A stretch of 64,000 nucleotides of DNA from Brachybacterium vulturis (GTDB lineage: Bacteria > Actinomycetota > Actinomycetes > Actinomycetales > Dermabacteraceae). A model generated the notes under the pieces. The model did no database searches. It was not told the DNA's origin and saw nothing but the letters and a program-made list of their open reading frames with translations. Shown in pieces: positions 53,601-61,429 of this stretch. Location: positions 1,860,001 to 1,924,000 of the forward strand of contig NZ_CP023563.1 in the NCBI RefSeq assembly GCF_002407185.1, in the 5' to 3' direction. Position 1 is the first letter of the stretch, and each line of letters starts with the position of its first letter. The position numbers and the translations under genes are program-made.

Positions 53601-54058
53601 TCGAGGAGCAGGCGGAGCTGATGAGCACCCTCGACAGCTCCACCGAGCTGGAGAAGGTCACCGAGGGGTCCCGCGGTGGGATGTGGCGGGTCATCGGCGC
53701 AGCCCCTCGGGCGGTCGTCCGCGGCGGCGGGTCCCCGGTCCCTCTGGACAGCGGGGCCATCGACGCCGAGGGCACGGTGCCCGGCGACGACGCGGCACGC
53801 ACCGTGGTGCTCGCCGAGCGCTTCGACACCCGGTGGCGGGCGACGCTCGACGGGGACGAGCTGGAGCCGGTCGCGGTGGACGGCTGGGCACAGGGGTTCG
53901 TGCTGCCTCCCGGCGCGGAGGGCGAGGTGGACGTGCACCGGGAGCAGCCGCTGCGGCTGCTCTGGCAGCTGCTCCTCTACGCCGCCGTCGCCCTGACCGC
54001 TCTGATCTCGATCCCGTGGCGGGTCCGTTCACGCTCGGTGGAGGAGATGTATGGCTGA
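50687..54058 (+). CDS. Very large GT2-like multi-pass membrane protein
   Basis: 1123 residues from GTG. Residues 1-330 resemble a GT2 domain ('ITAVVLLDGTTTASTHEALR', 'WLWFVVDGAPPAPDALAHQL', 'LREVGGLDPDLPAPWAEIDL') but are split by an insertion of about 75 low-complexity residues (90-165), and the DXD position reads VVDGAP. About 12 hydrophobic helices (from residue 465) follow, then a periplasmic domain (about 860-1090) and a final TM. Large GT2 membrane proteins at this whiB-manB position occur across actinobacteria; substrate unknown. It overlaps the DUF5719 gene by 8 bases, suggesting a working pair at the envelope. Confidence 0.82.
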   Translation: MSDRHITAVVLLDGTTTASTHEALRTALSAQTRRPDRVVVIAPSDLPEDVREGVEADRAAGSMHRVLPVSAAVSRAGAVREILETLDDPDATARSSASSASDTEAGAATATPRAGGRRARDVDSVAVERERTQQAEDLAKVPQRLRRRRYRSGRRVGTADGAAGESWLWFVVDGAPPAPDALAHQLEIVEVSPNTAAVGTKRVRHADPGDPEGAEQLSVQGADALVDVGLTLTHGGRIITGVDPGEIDQGQSDWRHDVLAVPLPGMLVREQTLREVGGLDPDLPAPWAEIDLCRRIWRAGERVAVQSAARVLHPYPTRPLLDRLQEQRTGQHLALLKQRSLPHALLSLLLLPLATGLRMAAAIAASAPRTALMELRAAAAVLPRARRVLSRGLRERHRARVPRGRLAPLYLPRGEGMRRWVEDTWTRLFADDDRRRQIRRTTWGIAGTRHGLDDADYGRHIVWTVVVALAATVVGLFTLRGLFGRGELVGPGLLPIPENRTDLWDAAWASWIPGGLGERGPADALVRLLGHLPLGGNLLVESLLFAAVPASALLAWWASGALTRAVGPRLVIASVWALAPSLLAALTLGAWPLLLVHLLLPLLALAIGRAIGLPHKVSQASVSAAAAAGLVLLVIGAVQPVLVVLAAAALLLIAVAVPGRRRRLLWVLLPSLALHGPYLPTYLGHPETVLAVAGVPATTATATSMDLLTLWPVAPGVQEVLTALVGPTAAMLLPLLPVAPVVLAALFAPLLPGAAGRVGRFSLLLAALGVLAALLSRSTWVAVADGRLVTPSPHALLSVILLALAVGAAATFDALARREEHDGRLRRVLTAALGTLVAAACLVSVTGWTLLLPGQLRVDRAESGEVPAAAADQGLTDARSRVLVLAQLPDGSVEARLVVHGGDSVTQHAVINDARDVDTVTAGGPVDADPAATALREAVAGALSDTTPSGENGERAALSEFAVAYVVVRGDLEEQAELMSTLDSSTELEKVTEGSRGGMWRVIGAAPRAVVRGGGSPVPLDSGAIDAEGTVPGDDAARTVVLAERFDTRWRATLDGDELEPVAVDGWAQGFVLPPGAEGEVDVHREQPLRLLWQLLLYAAVALTALISIPWRVRSRSVEEMYG

Positions 54059-55682
54059 GAGCACCGCCCCCGAGGAGCCCCGCGACCCTCTCGCGGAGCC
54101 GTCAGCGCGCCGTGGCGGGAGCCGACCGCTGCTCGCCCTGGCCGCGCTGATATCGCTCGCGCTCGCCGTCGGCGCCGTGGCCGTCACCCCGCCACCGGCA
54201 CCGCAGACCGTGGAGCGTGCCGCCGCGCAGTCGCAGCCGGGAGCGAGCACGCGCTGGTGCCACGGCCCGTTGGAGCTGCCCGAGGGGCTGCTGGACGCGG
54301 GACCGGACGAGGACCTCGCCCTCACCCCGCCCAGCCCTGCCGTCTCGCTGCGCACGGTGTCCGTGGAACCCGCGTCCTCGCTGCTGTTCGGCCGCGTCAG
54401 CGCCTCGCGGACCCTGCAGGAGGACGACGGCTCCGTCCGCGCCCCCGCCATCGTGGCGGAGGCGGCGGACGGCTCCGTGCTCGGCGATGAGCCCGCCTCC
54501 CAGGATCTGGGGGCCTCCGTCCTGGGCGTGACGGGGGTGGAGGATGCCCCGCACGTGACCTCCGCGACCTCGGACGGCGGCCGGCCGGTCGCCGACACCG
54601 TCCAGAGCACGCTCACCGGCTCCGGCGACTACCGCTCCTTCGCGCTGACCCGCTGCGGGGAGCCGGTCACCGAGGCCTCCTTCCTCGGGGTCTCCACCGA
54701 GAAGGGCGACAGCGCCGTGCTGGTGCTGCGCAATCCGACCGAGCGCGCGGCCACCGCCTCCGTGCAGCTGTGGACCCAGGACGGCCCGGCCGCGATGGAG
54801 GGCCGCAGCCAGGTGGTCGTCGCCCCCGGCCAGGAGCAGAGGGTCCTGCTGGAGTCCGTGGCCCCGGGACAGGCCGCGGTCGGCGTGGGCGTCTCCGTGC
54901 TCGGCGCCCCCCTGTCCATGTACGTCCAGAGCACCGAGCGGGACGGCCTCACCCCGGGCGGCGCCGAGATCCTCGCACCGCTGCCCGCCGCCGGGACCGA
55001 GCTGATGATGCCCGGGGTGGAGGTCGCCGGCACCGCGCCCACCCTGGTGCTCGCGAACTCCCAGGGCAGCGCCACCACGGCGTCCGTCGAGGTGATCGGC
55101 CCGCAGGGACCGGTCGAGGCGGCAGTGCCGGAGACGATCGACCTGCCCGCCGGCACGGTGGTGAGCACTCCGCTGGAGGGTCTGCCGGACGGCACCTACG
55201 CCGTGATCGCCCGGTCCGAGTCCCCGGTCACCGCCGTCACCCGCAGCGAGCTCGCAGGAGCGGACCTGCCCGGGGACACCATCGGCGCGCCCGTCGACTT
55301 CGCCCTCGTCTCCCCGGCACCGGCGATCGGCTCCCACGCCCTGAGCAGTCTGCCCACCCAGGGCTCGGCCGGACAGCTGACGCTGATCGGCTCCATGGAC
55401 TCCGCGGTGACCGTGATCCCGATGGCGGCCGACGGCTCCGCCGGCGAGCCGCTGAGCCTCGACGCCTCCGCGGACGCGACGGTCTCGCTGACCTCCGAGC
55501 AGCTGCAGATCGGCGAGGAGCGCGCGGTCGGGGTCACCGTCGTGCCCGAGGTGCCCGGCGCCGTGCACGCGAGCTGGTCCCAGCGGGAGAGCGACGGCAC
55601 CGATGCCTCGCTGCTCTCCTCCCTCCCGGTGCTGCCGGCGCGCGGCGGCCAGGACCCCGTCACGGTGCGGTTGTCCCCCTGA
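54051..55682 (+). CDS. DUF5719-family secreted/membrane-anchored protein
   Basis: 543 residues. A cytoplasmic N-terminus of about 25 residues leads to one hydrophobic helix ('LLALAALISLALAVGAVAV', about 26-45), then an extracytoplasmic region of beta-rich repeats, Ala/Val/Thr-rich, with two cysteines ('RWCHGPLELPEG', 'LTRCGEPVTEA') that may form a disulfide. No catalytic motif is visible. Its start lies inside the end of the large GT2 gene (8-base overlap), so the two are probably co-translated and act together outside the membrane. Function unknown. Confidence 0.8.
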   Translation: MAESTAPEEPRDPLAEPSARRGGSRPLLALAALISLALAVGAVAVTPPPAPQTVERAAAQSQPGASTRWCHGPLELPEGLLDAGPDEDLALTPPSPAVSLRTVSVEPASSLLFGRVSASRTLQEDDGSVRAPAIVAEAADGSVLGDEPASQDLGASVLGVTGVEDAPHVTSATSDGGRPVADTVQSTLTGSGDYRSFALTRCGEPVTEASFLGVSTEKGDSAVLVLRNPTERAATASVQLWTQDGPAAMEGRSQVVVAPGQEQRVLLESVAPGQAAVGVGVSVLGAPLSMYVQSTERDGLTPGGAEILAPLPAAGTELMMPGVEVAGTAPTLVLANSQGSATTASVEVIGPQGPVEAAVPETIDLPAGTVVSTPLEGLPDGTYAVIARSESPVTAVTRSELAGADLPGDTIGAPVDFALVSPAPAIGSHALSSLPTQGSAGQLTLIGSMDSAVTVIPMAADGSAGEPLSLDASADATVSLTSEQLQIGEERAVGVTVVPEVPGAVHASWSQRESDGTDASLLSSLPVLPARGGQDPVTVRLSP

Positions 55683-55721
55683 CACTCGACCGGGTCACCA
55701 CGGCGGCTGGGCAGCGGACTG

Positions 55722-56177
55722 TCAGACCGTCCACGCCTCGGGGTCCACGTCCTCGGGGGCGATGCCGAGCAGCGATCCGATCTGCTCGGACAGCACCTGT
55801 CGCACCAGCGCCTCCAGCTCGCCGTCGTCCTCGCAGCGGGTCTGCAGCGGCCGCCGGAAGACGATCACCCGCGCGGGATGCTCCCGCGAGGGCGGGATCA
55901 CGCGTCCCAGCAGCACCGTCGGCTCCTCCCAGGGTGCCGGATCGGCCGACGGCACCTCCTCGACCAGCACCTGCAGATGCGCGAGACGGCGGGGGAAGCG
56001 TTCGGCAAGCGCGGCACCGGCATCGGCCACCAGCTCGTCGAAGCGCTCCCGGCGGCTGCGGTAGCCGGGCAGATGGGGCGGGATCAGATCCCATCGTCGT
56101 CCCCGTCCGCGACGATCTCGGCGGCGGGGGCCCGGACGGGGGCCGGGTGCACCGGGGCGCAGCGGCTGGACATCCAT
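55722..56177 (-). CDS. Zincin-like (DUF1025) family protein with lost HExxH motif
   Basis: 151 residues; the first 27 are Arg/Pro-rich. From 'RRERFDELVADAGAALAERF' onward it follows the small bacterial zincin-like 'metallopeptidase family' (PF06262 type), including 'VIVFRRPLQTRCEDDGELEA'. Where active members have HExxHxxG, this protein reads 'LSEQIGSLLGI', so neither zinc-binding His nor the catalytic Glu is conserved. It is likely an inactive family member with a structural or regulatory role. It runs divergent from DUF3499 (109-bp gap). Confidence 0.78.
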   Translation of the reverse strand: MDVQPLRPGAPGPRPGPRRRDRRGRGRRWDLIPPHLPGYRSRRERFDELVADAGAALAERFPRRLAHLQVLVEEVPSADPAPWEEPTVLLGRVIPPSREHPARVIVFRRPLQTRCEDDGELEALVRQVLSEQIGSLLGIAPEDVDPEAWTV

Positions 56178-56286
56178 GGACGCACTCTATCGGCCCCCGC
56201 CCGTCCAGCGATCCGAGGCGGTCCCGGCCGGGAGCGCCGGGCGCTCCGTCGGACATCTCCCGCCCCACCTGCGTAGACTGCAGGGC

Positions 56287-56673
56287 GTGCCTGCTCGAGA
56301 ATGCTCCCGGACCGCCTGCTCCAGGCCCGCTGTCAGCTCGCTGACCTTCGTGTACGAGGATTCCACCGCCGTGCTGGGTCCACTGTCGCGCCTCAGCGAG
56401 CCGCACGCCTACGACCTCTGCCGGGAGCATGCCTCCCGGATGACCGCGCCCCGCGGCTGGGAGCTGCTGCGCGTCGCCGGTGGCGTCGGGGCCAGCGACG
56501 ACCTGGTCGCGCTCGCCGATGCGGTGGCCCGGCGCCCGGAGCCGGAGCAGACGACGGCCCCGCAGGCCGCACCGTCCCGGCCCCCGCGGTCCTCCGGCGA
56601 TCCCCGGCCCGCCGCACCGGGGGAGAAGACCTCCGCCCGCCACCTCCATGTCGTCAGGAGCCCCCATGACTGA
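56287..56673 (+). CDS. DUF3499 family protein
   Basis: 128 residues from GTG at 56287; a longer frame upstream is unsupported. The conserved core is 'RECSRTACSRPAVSSLTFVY', 'DSTAVLGPLSRLSEPHAYDL' and 'CREHASRMTAPRGWELLRV'. The two CxxxxC-type cysteines plus Cys-x2-His suggest a small metal-binding fold. The C-terminal third is low-complexity Pro/Ala/Arg. The stop overlaps the phosphomannomutase start by 8 bases. DUF3499 next to ManB is a widespread actinobacterial pair, but its function is unknown. Confidence 0.86.
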   Translation: MPARECSRTACSRPAVSSLTFVYEDSTAVLGPLSRLSEPHAYDLCREHASRMTAPRGWELLRVAGGVGASDDLVALADAVARRPEPEQTTAPQAAPSRPPRSSGDPRPAAPGEKTSARHLHVVRSPHD

Positions 56674-58330
56674 GCCGCGACCGTCGCAGTCCGCCTCCGG
56701 GCGGGGACGCCACGACCTGTCCGGCATCGTCCTGGCCAATGACGTGCGCGGGCGAGCGGGGGAGACGCTCACGGTTCAGATCGCCCGAGCGTTCGGCGCG
56801 GCCTTCGCCGACCAGCTGGACGCCCCCGCGCTGATCGTCGCCCATGACATGCGCCTGAGCTCCCCGGAGCTGTCCCGGGCCGTGATCGACGGGGCGGTGC
56901 GCCGCGGCGCGATCGTCGCCGATGCGGGCCTGTCCTCGACCGATCAGCTCTACTGCGCCTCGGGCCGGCACCAGGCCGCGGGCGTCATGGTCACCGCCTC
57001 CCACAATCCGGCCGGGGACAACGGCTTCAAGCTGTGCCTGCCGGGCGCGCGCCCGGTGGGCCGCGCCTCCGGGCTCGAGGAGATCCGCCGCGCCGCCGAG
57101 GCCTATCTCGACGCCGGCGAGATCCCGATCCGCGGGGAGGGCCGCGCCGAGGGGATCGACACCCTGGCGGACTACGCCGCCGCGCTGCACGCCCTGGTGC
57201 CGCTGCCCGCGCAGCGCCGGGTGCGCGTGGTCGTCGATGCGGGCAACGGCATGGCCGGGCACACCGCGCCCGCCGTCCTCGGTGCGCTCGCGCAGGTCGA
57301 CCTCATCGACCTCCATTTCGCGCTCGATGGCAGCTTCCCGCACCACCCGGCCGATCCGCTGCGTCCGGAGAACCTCCGTGACCTGCAGGCGGCCGTGCTC
57401 CGGGAGGACGCGGAGATCGGGCTCGCCTTCGACGGCGATGCCGATCGGTGCGTGGTCCTGGACGAGCGCGGGACGCCGGTGCCGCCGTCAGCGATCACCG
57501 CCCTGATCGCGCAGCGGGAGATCGCGCGCGCCCGGGCCGCCGGCCAGGAGCGCCCGGTGGTGGTCGCGAACCTGGTCTCCTCCCGCCACGTCGCCGAGAC
57601 CGTCCACGAGGCCGGCGGCGAGCACGTGCGCACGCCCGTCGGCCATGCCGCCATCAAGACGCTCATGGCCGAGCACGATGCCGTGTTCGGCGGGGAGCAT
57701 TCCGCCCACTTCTACTTCCGCGACTTCTACTTCGCCGATTCCGGCATGCTCGCGGCACTGCACGTGCTGGCCGCGCTCGCCGAGACCGACGGCACGGTGT
57801 CCGCGCTGGTCGCGGCCCATTCCCCGTACGTCGCCAGTGGAGAGCTCAACTCGACGGTGGCCGATGCCCCGGCCGCGCGCGAGCGGGTGCGTGCGCACGT
57901 CGGCACGTGGCCCGGCGTGCAGATGGACGATCTGGACGGACTCACCGCCCGGCACTGGGATGAGGACATCCCGGCCCGGGATCGCTGGTGGTTCTCCCTG
58001 CGCTCCTCGCACACCGAGCCGCTGCTGCGCCTGAACGTCGAGGCGGAGGACGAGGAGACGATGATCCGGATCCGCGACGAGATCCTCGCGATCGCTCAGT
58101 CCGAGGCGCCAGTGACCGCCGCGGCCCCCGCCGTCCGGCTGCCTGCTGGTGCCAGTGGCGCGGACGTCCCCGGATGGGTGCGATCGATCCTGCGCTGCCC
58201 GGACTGCGGCGACGAGCTGCGGGACGTCGAGCAGGCGCTGCAGTGCGTGGGCTGCGCCCGCGTCCACCCGGTCGAGGGCGGCATCCCGGTGCTCATCGCG
58301 GGCCGCCACGAGGCCCCGACCGCGCAGTGA
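56666..58330 (+). CDS. manB: Phosphomannomutase/phosphoglucomutase fused to a Trm112-like zinc ribbon
   Basis: 554 residues, about 90 longer than a usual ManB. Mutase motifs in order: 'GVMVTASHNPAGDNGFKLCL' (phosphoserine), metal loop 'AFDGDADRCVVLDERG', sugar loop 'VFGGEHSAHFYFRDFYFADS' (GGExS) and phosphate loop 'SLRSSHTEPLLRLNVEAE'. It interconverts mannose-6-P and mannose-1-P for GDP-mannose or glycan synthesis. Residues 507-545 add 'LRCPDCGDELRDVEQALQC' and 'VGCARVHPVEGGIPVLI', a Trm112/UPF0434-like four-Cys zinc ribbon. In mycobacteria a comparable domain is, as I recall, a separate neighbouring gene. Overlaps the DUF3499 gene by 8 bases. Confidence 0.88.
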   Translation: MTEPRPSQSASGRGRHDLSGIVLANDVRGRAGETLTVQIARAFGAAFADQLDAPALIVAHDMRLSSPELSRAVIDGAVRRGAIVADAGLSSTDQLYCASGRHQAAGVMVTASHNPAGDNGFKLCLPGARPVGRASGLEEIRRAAEAYLDAGEIPIRGEGRAEGIDTLADYAAALHALVPLPAQRRVRVVVDAGNGMAGHTAPAVLGALAQVDLIDLHFALDGSFPHHPADPLRPENLRDLQAAVLREDAEIGLAFDGDADRCVVLDERGTPVPPSAITALIAQREIARARAAGQERPVVVANLVSSRHVAETVHEAGGEHVRTPVGHAAIKTLMAEHDAVFGGEHSAHFYFRDFYFADSGMLAALHVLAALAETDGTVSALVAAHSPYVASGELNSTVADAPAARERVRAHVGTWPGVQMDDLDGLTARHWDEDIPARDRWWFSLRSSHTEPLLRLNVEAEDEETMIRIRDEILAIAQSEAPVTAAAPAVRLPAGASGADVPGWVRSILRCPDCGDELRDVEQALQCVGCARVHPVEGGIPVLIAGRHEAPTAQ

Positions 58331-58340
58331 GCCGCCGGGC

Positions 58341-59201
58341 TCAGCCGGTGAACGGCACCGCGCGGACCTCGGCGGACAGCTCCCGCTGCCGCTCCTGATT
58401 CCGGCGCAGCCGCACCTCGTCCCGTCGTGACCGCTCGGCGATCACCGCGGCGAGGAACTCCTCGGGATCGGTGCCGGGCGGGGGAGCCGGGGCCACGTGC
58501 GGCAGGGTGCGGCGCAGCAGGTCCCGCGACAGCTGGCGCCGGGACTCGGAGTTGATGATCGCGGCCCGGGGCAGGAACGAGCGGATGTCCTGCATCAGGG
58601 TGAGCGGCAGGCGGCCGACATCCGCGCCCAGCACCCAGTCGCGCAGCGAGGCCGGGACCTGGACCCGCTGCGGTGCCAGGTCGCGCATGCGCTCCTGGAT
58701 CACCATGGTCCCGGCCAGCAGGTCGCCGAGCCGTCGGGACCTGCGATCGATCACCGCGCAGGTCAGTGCCACGGCGCCGGAGGTGGACCAGATCTCGAAC
58801 ATGGCCATCACCGCACGGATCAGGCTCTGGCGCACGTGCACCGGGCCGCCGTCGTCCCGCACCACCCGGGTGCCCATCACGAGCCGCCCCACCGACCGGC
58901 CGCGCAGCAGCAGCTCGCACAGCACCGGATAGCCGACGTAGGCGAGGACCGACATGGTCACGATCCCCGCGGCGATGAAGCCGTCGTCCAGCTCCGCCCG
59001 GGCGGCGGCCCACGCCATCCCGATCGTGCCCCCGACCAGCAGCACCAGCTGGAGCGCGCCGTCGATCAGGGCGGAGAGCATGCGGACGGCGAAGGAGGCG
59101 GCACGCAGGTCCAGCATCACCGCGTCCCCGGTGATCAGCGCGTCACGAGCGCCGGGGGAGGAGGCCGAGGGGGCCGCCGCGGTGGTGCTCGGGGGTGCCA
59201 T
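58341..59201 (-). CDS. RDD-domain membrane protein
   Basis: 286 residues. The RDD fold is marked by 'ASFAVRMLSALIDGALQLVL' (Arg and Asp of the name), a second helix pair 'AAGIVTMSVLAYVGYPVLCE', 'LLLRGRSVGRLVMGTRVVRD' and 'CAVIDRRSRRLGDLLAGTMV'. The C-terminal 100 residues are soluble and charged. The role is unknown, but RDD genes travel with SpoIIM, DUF58 and MoxR genes, which lie just beyond. Divergent from the SpoIIM-like gene (116-bp gap), convergent with manB (10-bp gap). Confidence 0.88.
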   Translation of the reverse strand: MAPPSTTAAAPSASSPGARDALITGDAVMLDLRAASFAVRMLSALIDGALQLVLLVGGTIGMAWAAARAELDDGFIAAGIVTMSVLAYVGYPVLCELLLRGRSVGRLVMGTRVVRDDGGPVHVRQSLIRAVMAMFEIWSTSGAVALTCAVIDRRSRRLGDLLAGTMVIQERMRDLAPQRVQVPASLRDWVLGADVGRLPLTLMQDIRSFLPRAAIINSESRRQLSRDLLRRTLPHVAPAPPPGTDPEEFLAAVIAERSRRDEVRLRRNQERQRELSAEVRAVPFTG

Positions 59202-59317
59202 GGCCCCATCCTGGCACCGCCGCGGCGCTCCCGTGAGCGTCGAGCGTCGGCTTCCGACGCCGCCGGGTCCGACTTTCGTCGGCGGTCCGGGAGCGCGGCG
59301 GACCCTACGCTGAGGAG

Positions 59318-60313
59318 GTGGACACCGACGCCTTCATCGCCGTGCACCGACCGCAGTGGGACCGACTCCGGGAACTGACCCGCAGCCGCACCCTCGACGC
59401 GGCCGGCGTCGACGAGCTGCTCTCCCTCTACCAGGAGACCTCCACCCACCTGTCCACCGTCCGCTCGACCAACCCGGATCCGGCGCTGGTCTCCCGGCTC
59501 TCGCTGCTCGTGCACCGGGCCCGGCTGCGGATCACCGGCGCCCGGACCCCGCTGTGGAAGCACGCCCGCACCTTCTTCTGGGAGGACCTGCCCGCGGCGC
59601 TGTACGAGGCACGCTGGGCGGTGGCGCTCGCGACCGGCATCTTCCTGCTCTCGGCCGTGGCGAGCGGGCTGTACTTCGGGCTGGACGCGACCGCGCGGGA
59701 GCTGGTGATCCCCGAGGCGCAGCAGCGGATGCTGGTCCAGCGCGACTTCGTCAGCTACTACTTCCAGGGTGAGGCCTCGGGCTTCGCCGCCGAGGTGTGG
59801 ACCAACAACGCCTGGATCACGGTGCAGGCGGTGGTCTTCGGCGTCACCGGCTTCTGGCCGGTGGTGATGCTGGTGCAGAACGGGCTGAACGTCGGCCTGT
59901 CCGCCGGGGTGATGGGCGCCCACGGCGGCCTCGGGACGTTCTTCGTCTTCATCCTCCCGCACGGTCTGCTCGAGATCACCGCGGTGCTGGTGGGTGCAGG
60001 TGCGGGCCTGCGCACCTTCTGGGCCTGGGTGCGTCCCGGCCCGCTGCCCCGCCTGTGGGCGCTGTCCGCGGCGGCCAGAGCCCTGGTCACGGTCGCGATC
60101 GGGCTCGTGCCCGTGCTGTTGATCTCCGGATTCATCGAGGCTTTCGTGACGCCCAGCTCCCTGCCGCCGGCGGTGCGGATCGCGATCGGCGCCGCCGCGT
60201 GGCTCGCGTTCCTGGTGTTCATGCTGGGCCGCGGCCGTCAGGTCCATCGCGCCGGCGTCACCGGCGACCTCTCCGAGGAGCTGGTCGGGGCGCGGGTCGC
60301 CACCGCCGGCTGA
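59318..60313 (+). CDS. SpoIIM-family (DUF95) integral membrane protein
   Basis: 331 residues from GTG. A soluble helical N-terminus ('FIAVHRPQWDRLRELTRSRT', 'LYQETSTHLSTVRSTNPD') is typical of the actinobacterial 'stage II sporulation protein M' family. About five membrane helices follow, with 'WVTIQ'-like 'NNAWITVQAVVFGVTGFWPV', 'NGLNVGLSAGVMGAHGG' and 'FILPHGLLEITAVLVGAGAG', the family signature. It does not imply sporulation here. It belongs to the conserved RDD/SpoIIM/DUF58/MoxR envelope cluster. Confidence 0.88.
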   Translation: MDTDAFIAVHRPQWDRLRELTRSRTLDAAGVDELLSLYQETSTHLSTVRSTNPDPALVSRLSLLVHRARLRITGARTPLWKHARTFFWEDLPAALYEARWAVALATGIFLLSAVASGLYFGLDATARELVIPEAQQRMLVQRDFVSYYFQGEASGFAAEVWTNNAWITVQAVVFGVTGFWPVVMLVQNGLNVGLSAGVMGAHGGLGTFFVFILPHGLLEITAVLVGAGAGLRTFWAWVRPGPLPRLWALSAAARALVTVAIGLVPVLLISGFIEAFVTPSSLPPAVRIAIGAAAWLAFLVFMLGRGRQVHRAGVTGDLSEELVGARVATAG

Positions 60314-60385
60314 GGCCGGCTCGCATTCCGGAAACCGTGGCCGGAACTGAGCTCGTCGTGGGCCCGGGAGACGATACTGGGACCA

Positions 60386-60761
60386 TGCCCACCACCCTCG
60401 CCGGCCTGCCGCCCGGCATCGTCCCCGAGCTCGAGGAGCTGTGGCCCCAGCTGCCCTGGCACGGTCTGCGCGAGACTCACGGCGCCTTCCATCATGTTCT
60501 CCTGCTCCCACCGGTCGCTGCGATCCGGGTGCGCACGGGGCCCGGACATCGCCCGGCGATCCGCCGCTGCTCGCGGTGTACGGCCGGGACGTGCTCGCCG
60601 CGGATCTTCCCGGGCCGATGCTCGACCGGGCCGCCGCGCATCGTCGCGTTCTCTCGTTGCAGGTCTCCGTCGCCGCCGATCTTCGTGAGGACCGGGCACT
60701 GCGTGACCATGCACTGGCGAACTTCGCACGACGGATCAGCAGCGGGGATCCGCAGTGGTGA
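60386..60761 (+). pseudogene. Probable remnant of a phosphotransferase-like gene (internal deletion and frameshift)
   Basis: From ATG 60386 one frame gives 'LPPGIVPELEELWPQLPWHG', 'GAFHHVLLLPPVAAIRVRTG', like the start of an aminoglycoside-phosphotransferase-type kinase. After about 60545 this frame turns into Arg/Cys-rich nonsense, while the next frame gives a sensible tail: 'PPLLAVYGRDVLAADLPGPM', 'HRRVLSLQVSVAADLREDRA', 'LRDHALANFARRISSGDPQW', stop at 60761. Both halves have normal codon use, but the kinase core between them is missing. An internal deletion with a frame change best explains this. The family assignment is from pattern memory only. Confidence 0.5.
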
Positions 60762-60808
60762 CCGGGTGCGGCGAGCAGAACAGGCAGGAGCACGGACTGG
60801 AGACCGGG

Positions 60809-61393
60809 ATGCGGCCGAGAAGCGCTGACCGGGACTTCGCGGGGTACAACGCGGCGCAGTCTGCTCGAGAGGTGCGACCCCTGGCCCGCCGGGCCCTGGC
60901 TCTGGTGCGGGAGGGGAGCGGCGGGGCTGTCGAGCTCGGCAGCGGCGCCGGGATCGAGGCGCGCTTCCTCGCCGAGAACGGTGTCTCGGTGCACACCTAC
61001 GATGGAGACCGGAGCGTCGCACCGGCCATGGCGGACCTCGCTCGCACGCTCCCGATCACGCATACCACCGCCGATCTCTCCACGCTGCGCTCTCTGCCTG
61101 CGGCGGATCTGGTGCTCTCCTGCGCGACGCTCTCCTTCGTGCCCCGGACGGCGTTCCGTGCGCTGTGGGGCGTCGTCCGGTCGGCGCTGAGACCGGGCGG
61201 GGTGCTGGCCGTGGACCTCTTCGGAGATCGGGACGACTGGGCGGGCACCGAGGGCACCTTCCTGCGCCGGGACGAGGTCGAGGACCTGCTGGACGGCCTC
61301 GAGGTGCTGGAACTCGTCGAGGAGGAGCGGGATGGTCGCTCCTTCAGCGGCCCGAAGCACTGGCACACCTTTCGCGTCCTCGCCCGCCGCTGA
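60809..61393 (+). CDS. Class I SAM-dependent methyltransferase
   Basis: 194 residues from ATG at 60809, which has GGAG six bases upstream; a GTG at 60755 is also open. Rossmann motif I reads 'GAVELGSGAGIEARFLAENG', the acidic ribose-binding end of strand 2 is 'VHTYDGDRS', motif IV region 'ADLVLSCATLSFVPRTAFRA', and 'ALRPGGVLAVDLFGDRDDW' follows, as in Methyltransf_11/25 enzymes. No N-terminal targeting signal. The substrate cannot be deduced. It sits, with the remnant before it, inside an otherwise conserved SpoIIM-DUF58 gene block. Confidence 0.87.
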   Translation: MRPRSADRDFAGYNAAQSAREVRPLARRALALVREGSGGAVELGSGAGIEARFLAENGVSVHTYDGDRSVAPAMADLARTLPITHTTADLSTLRSLPAADLVLSCATLSFVPRTAFRALWGVVRSALRPGGVLAVDLFGDRDDWAGTEGTFLRRDEVEDLLDGLEVLELVEEERDGRSFSGPKHWHTFRVLARR

Positions 61394-61429
61394 GCATGCG
61401 CGCGGACGGGGCGGGCCGCGGTCCGGGGC

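Noticed and set aside
59318-60313. Evidence for sporulation from a SpoIIM homolog
   Set aside because: The family is common in non-sporulating actinobacteria within MoxR/DUF58 clusters; no other sporulation gene is present.
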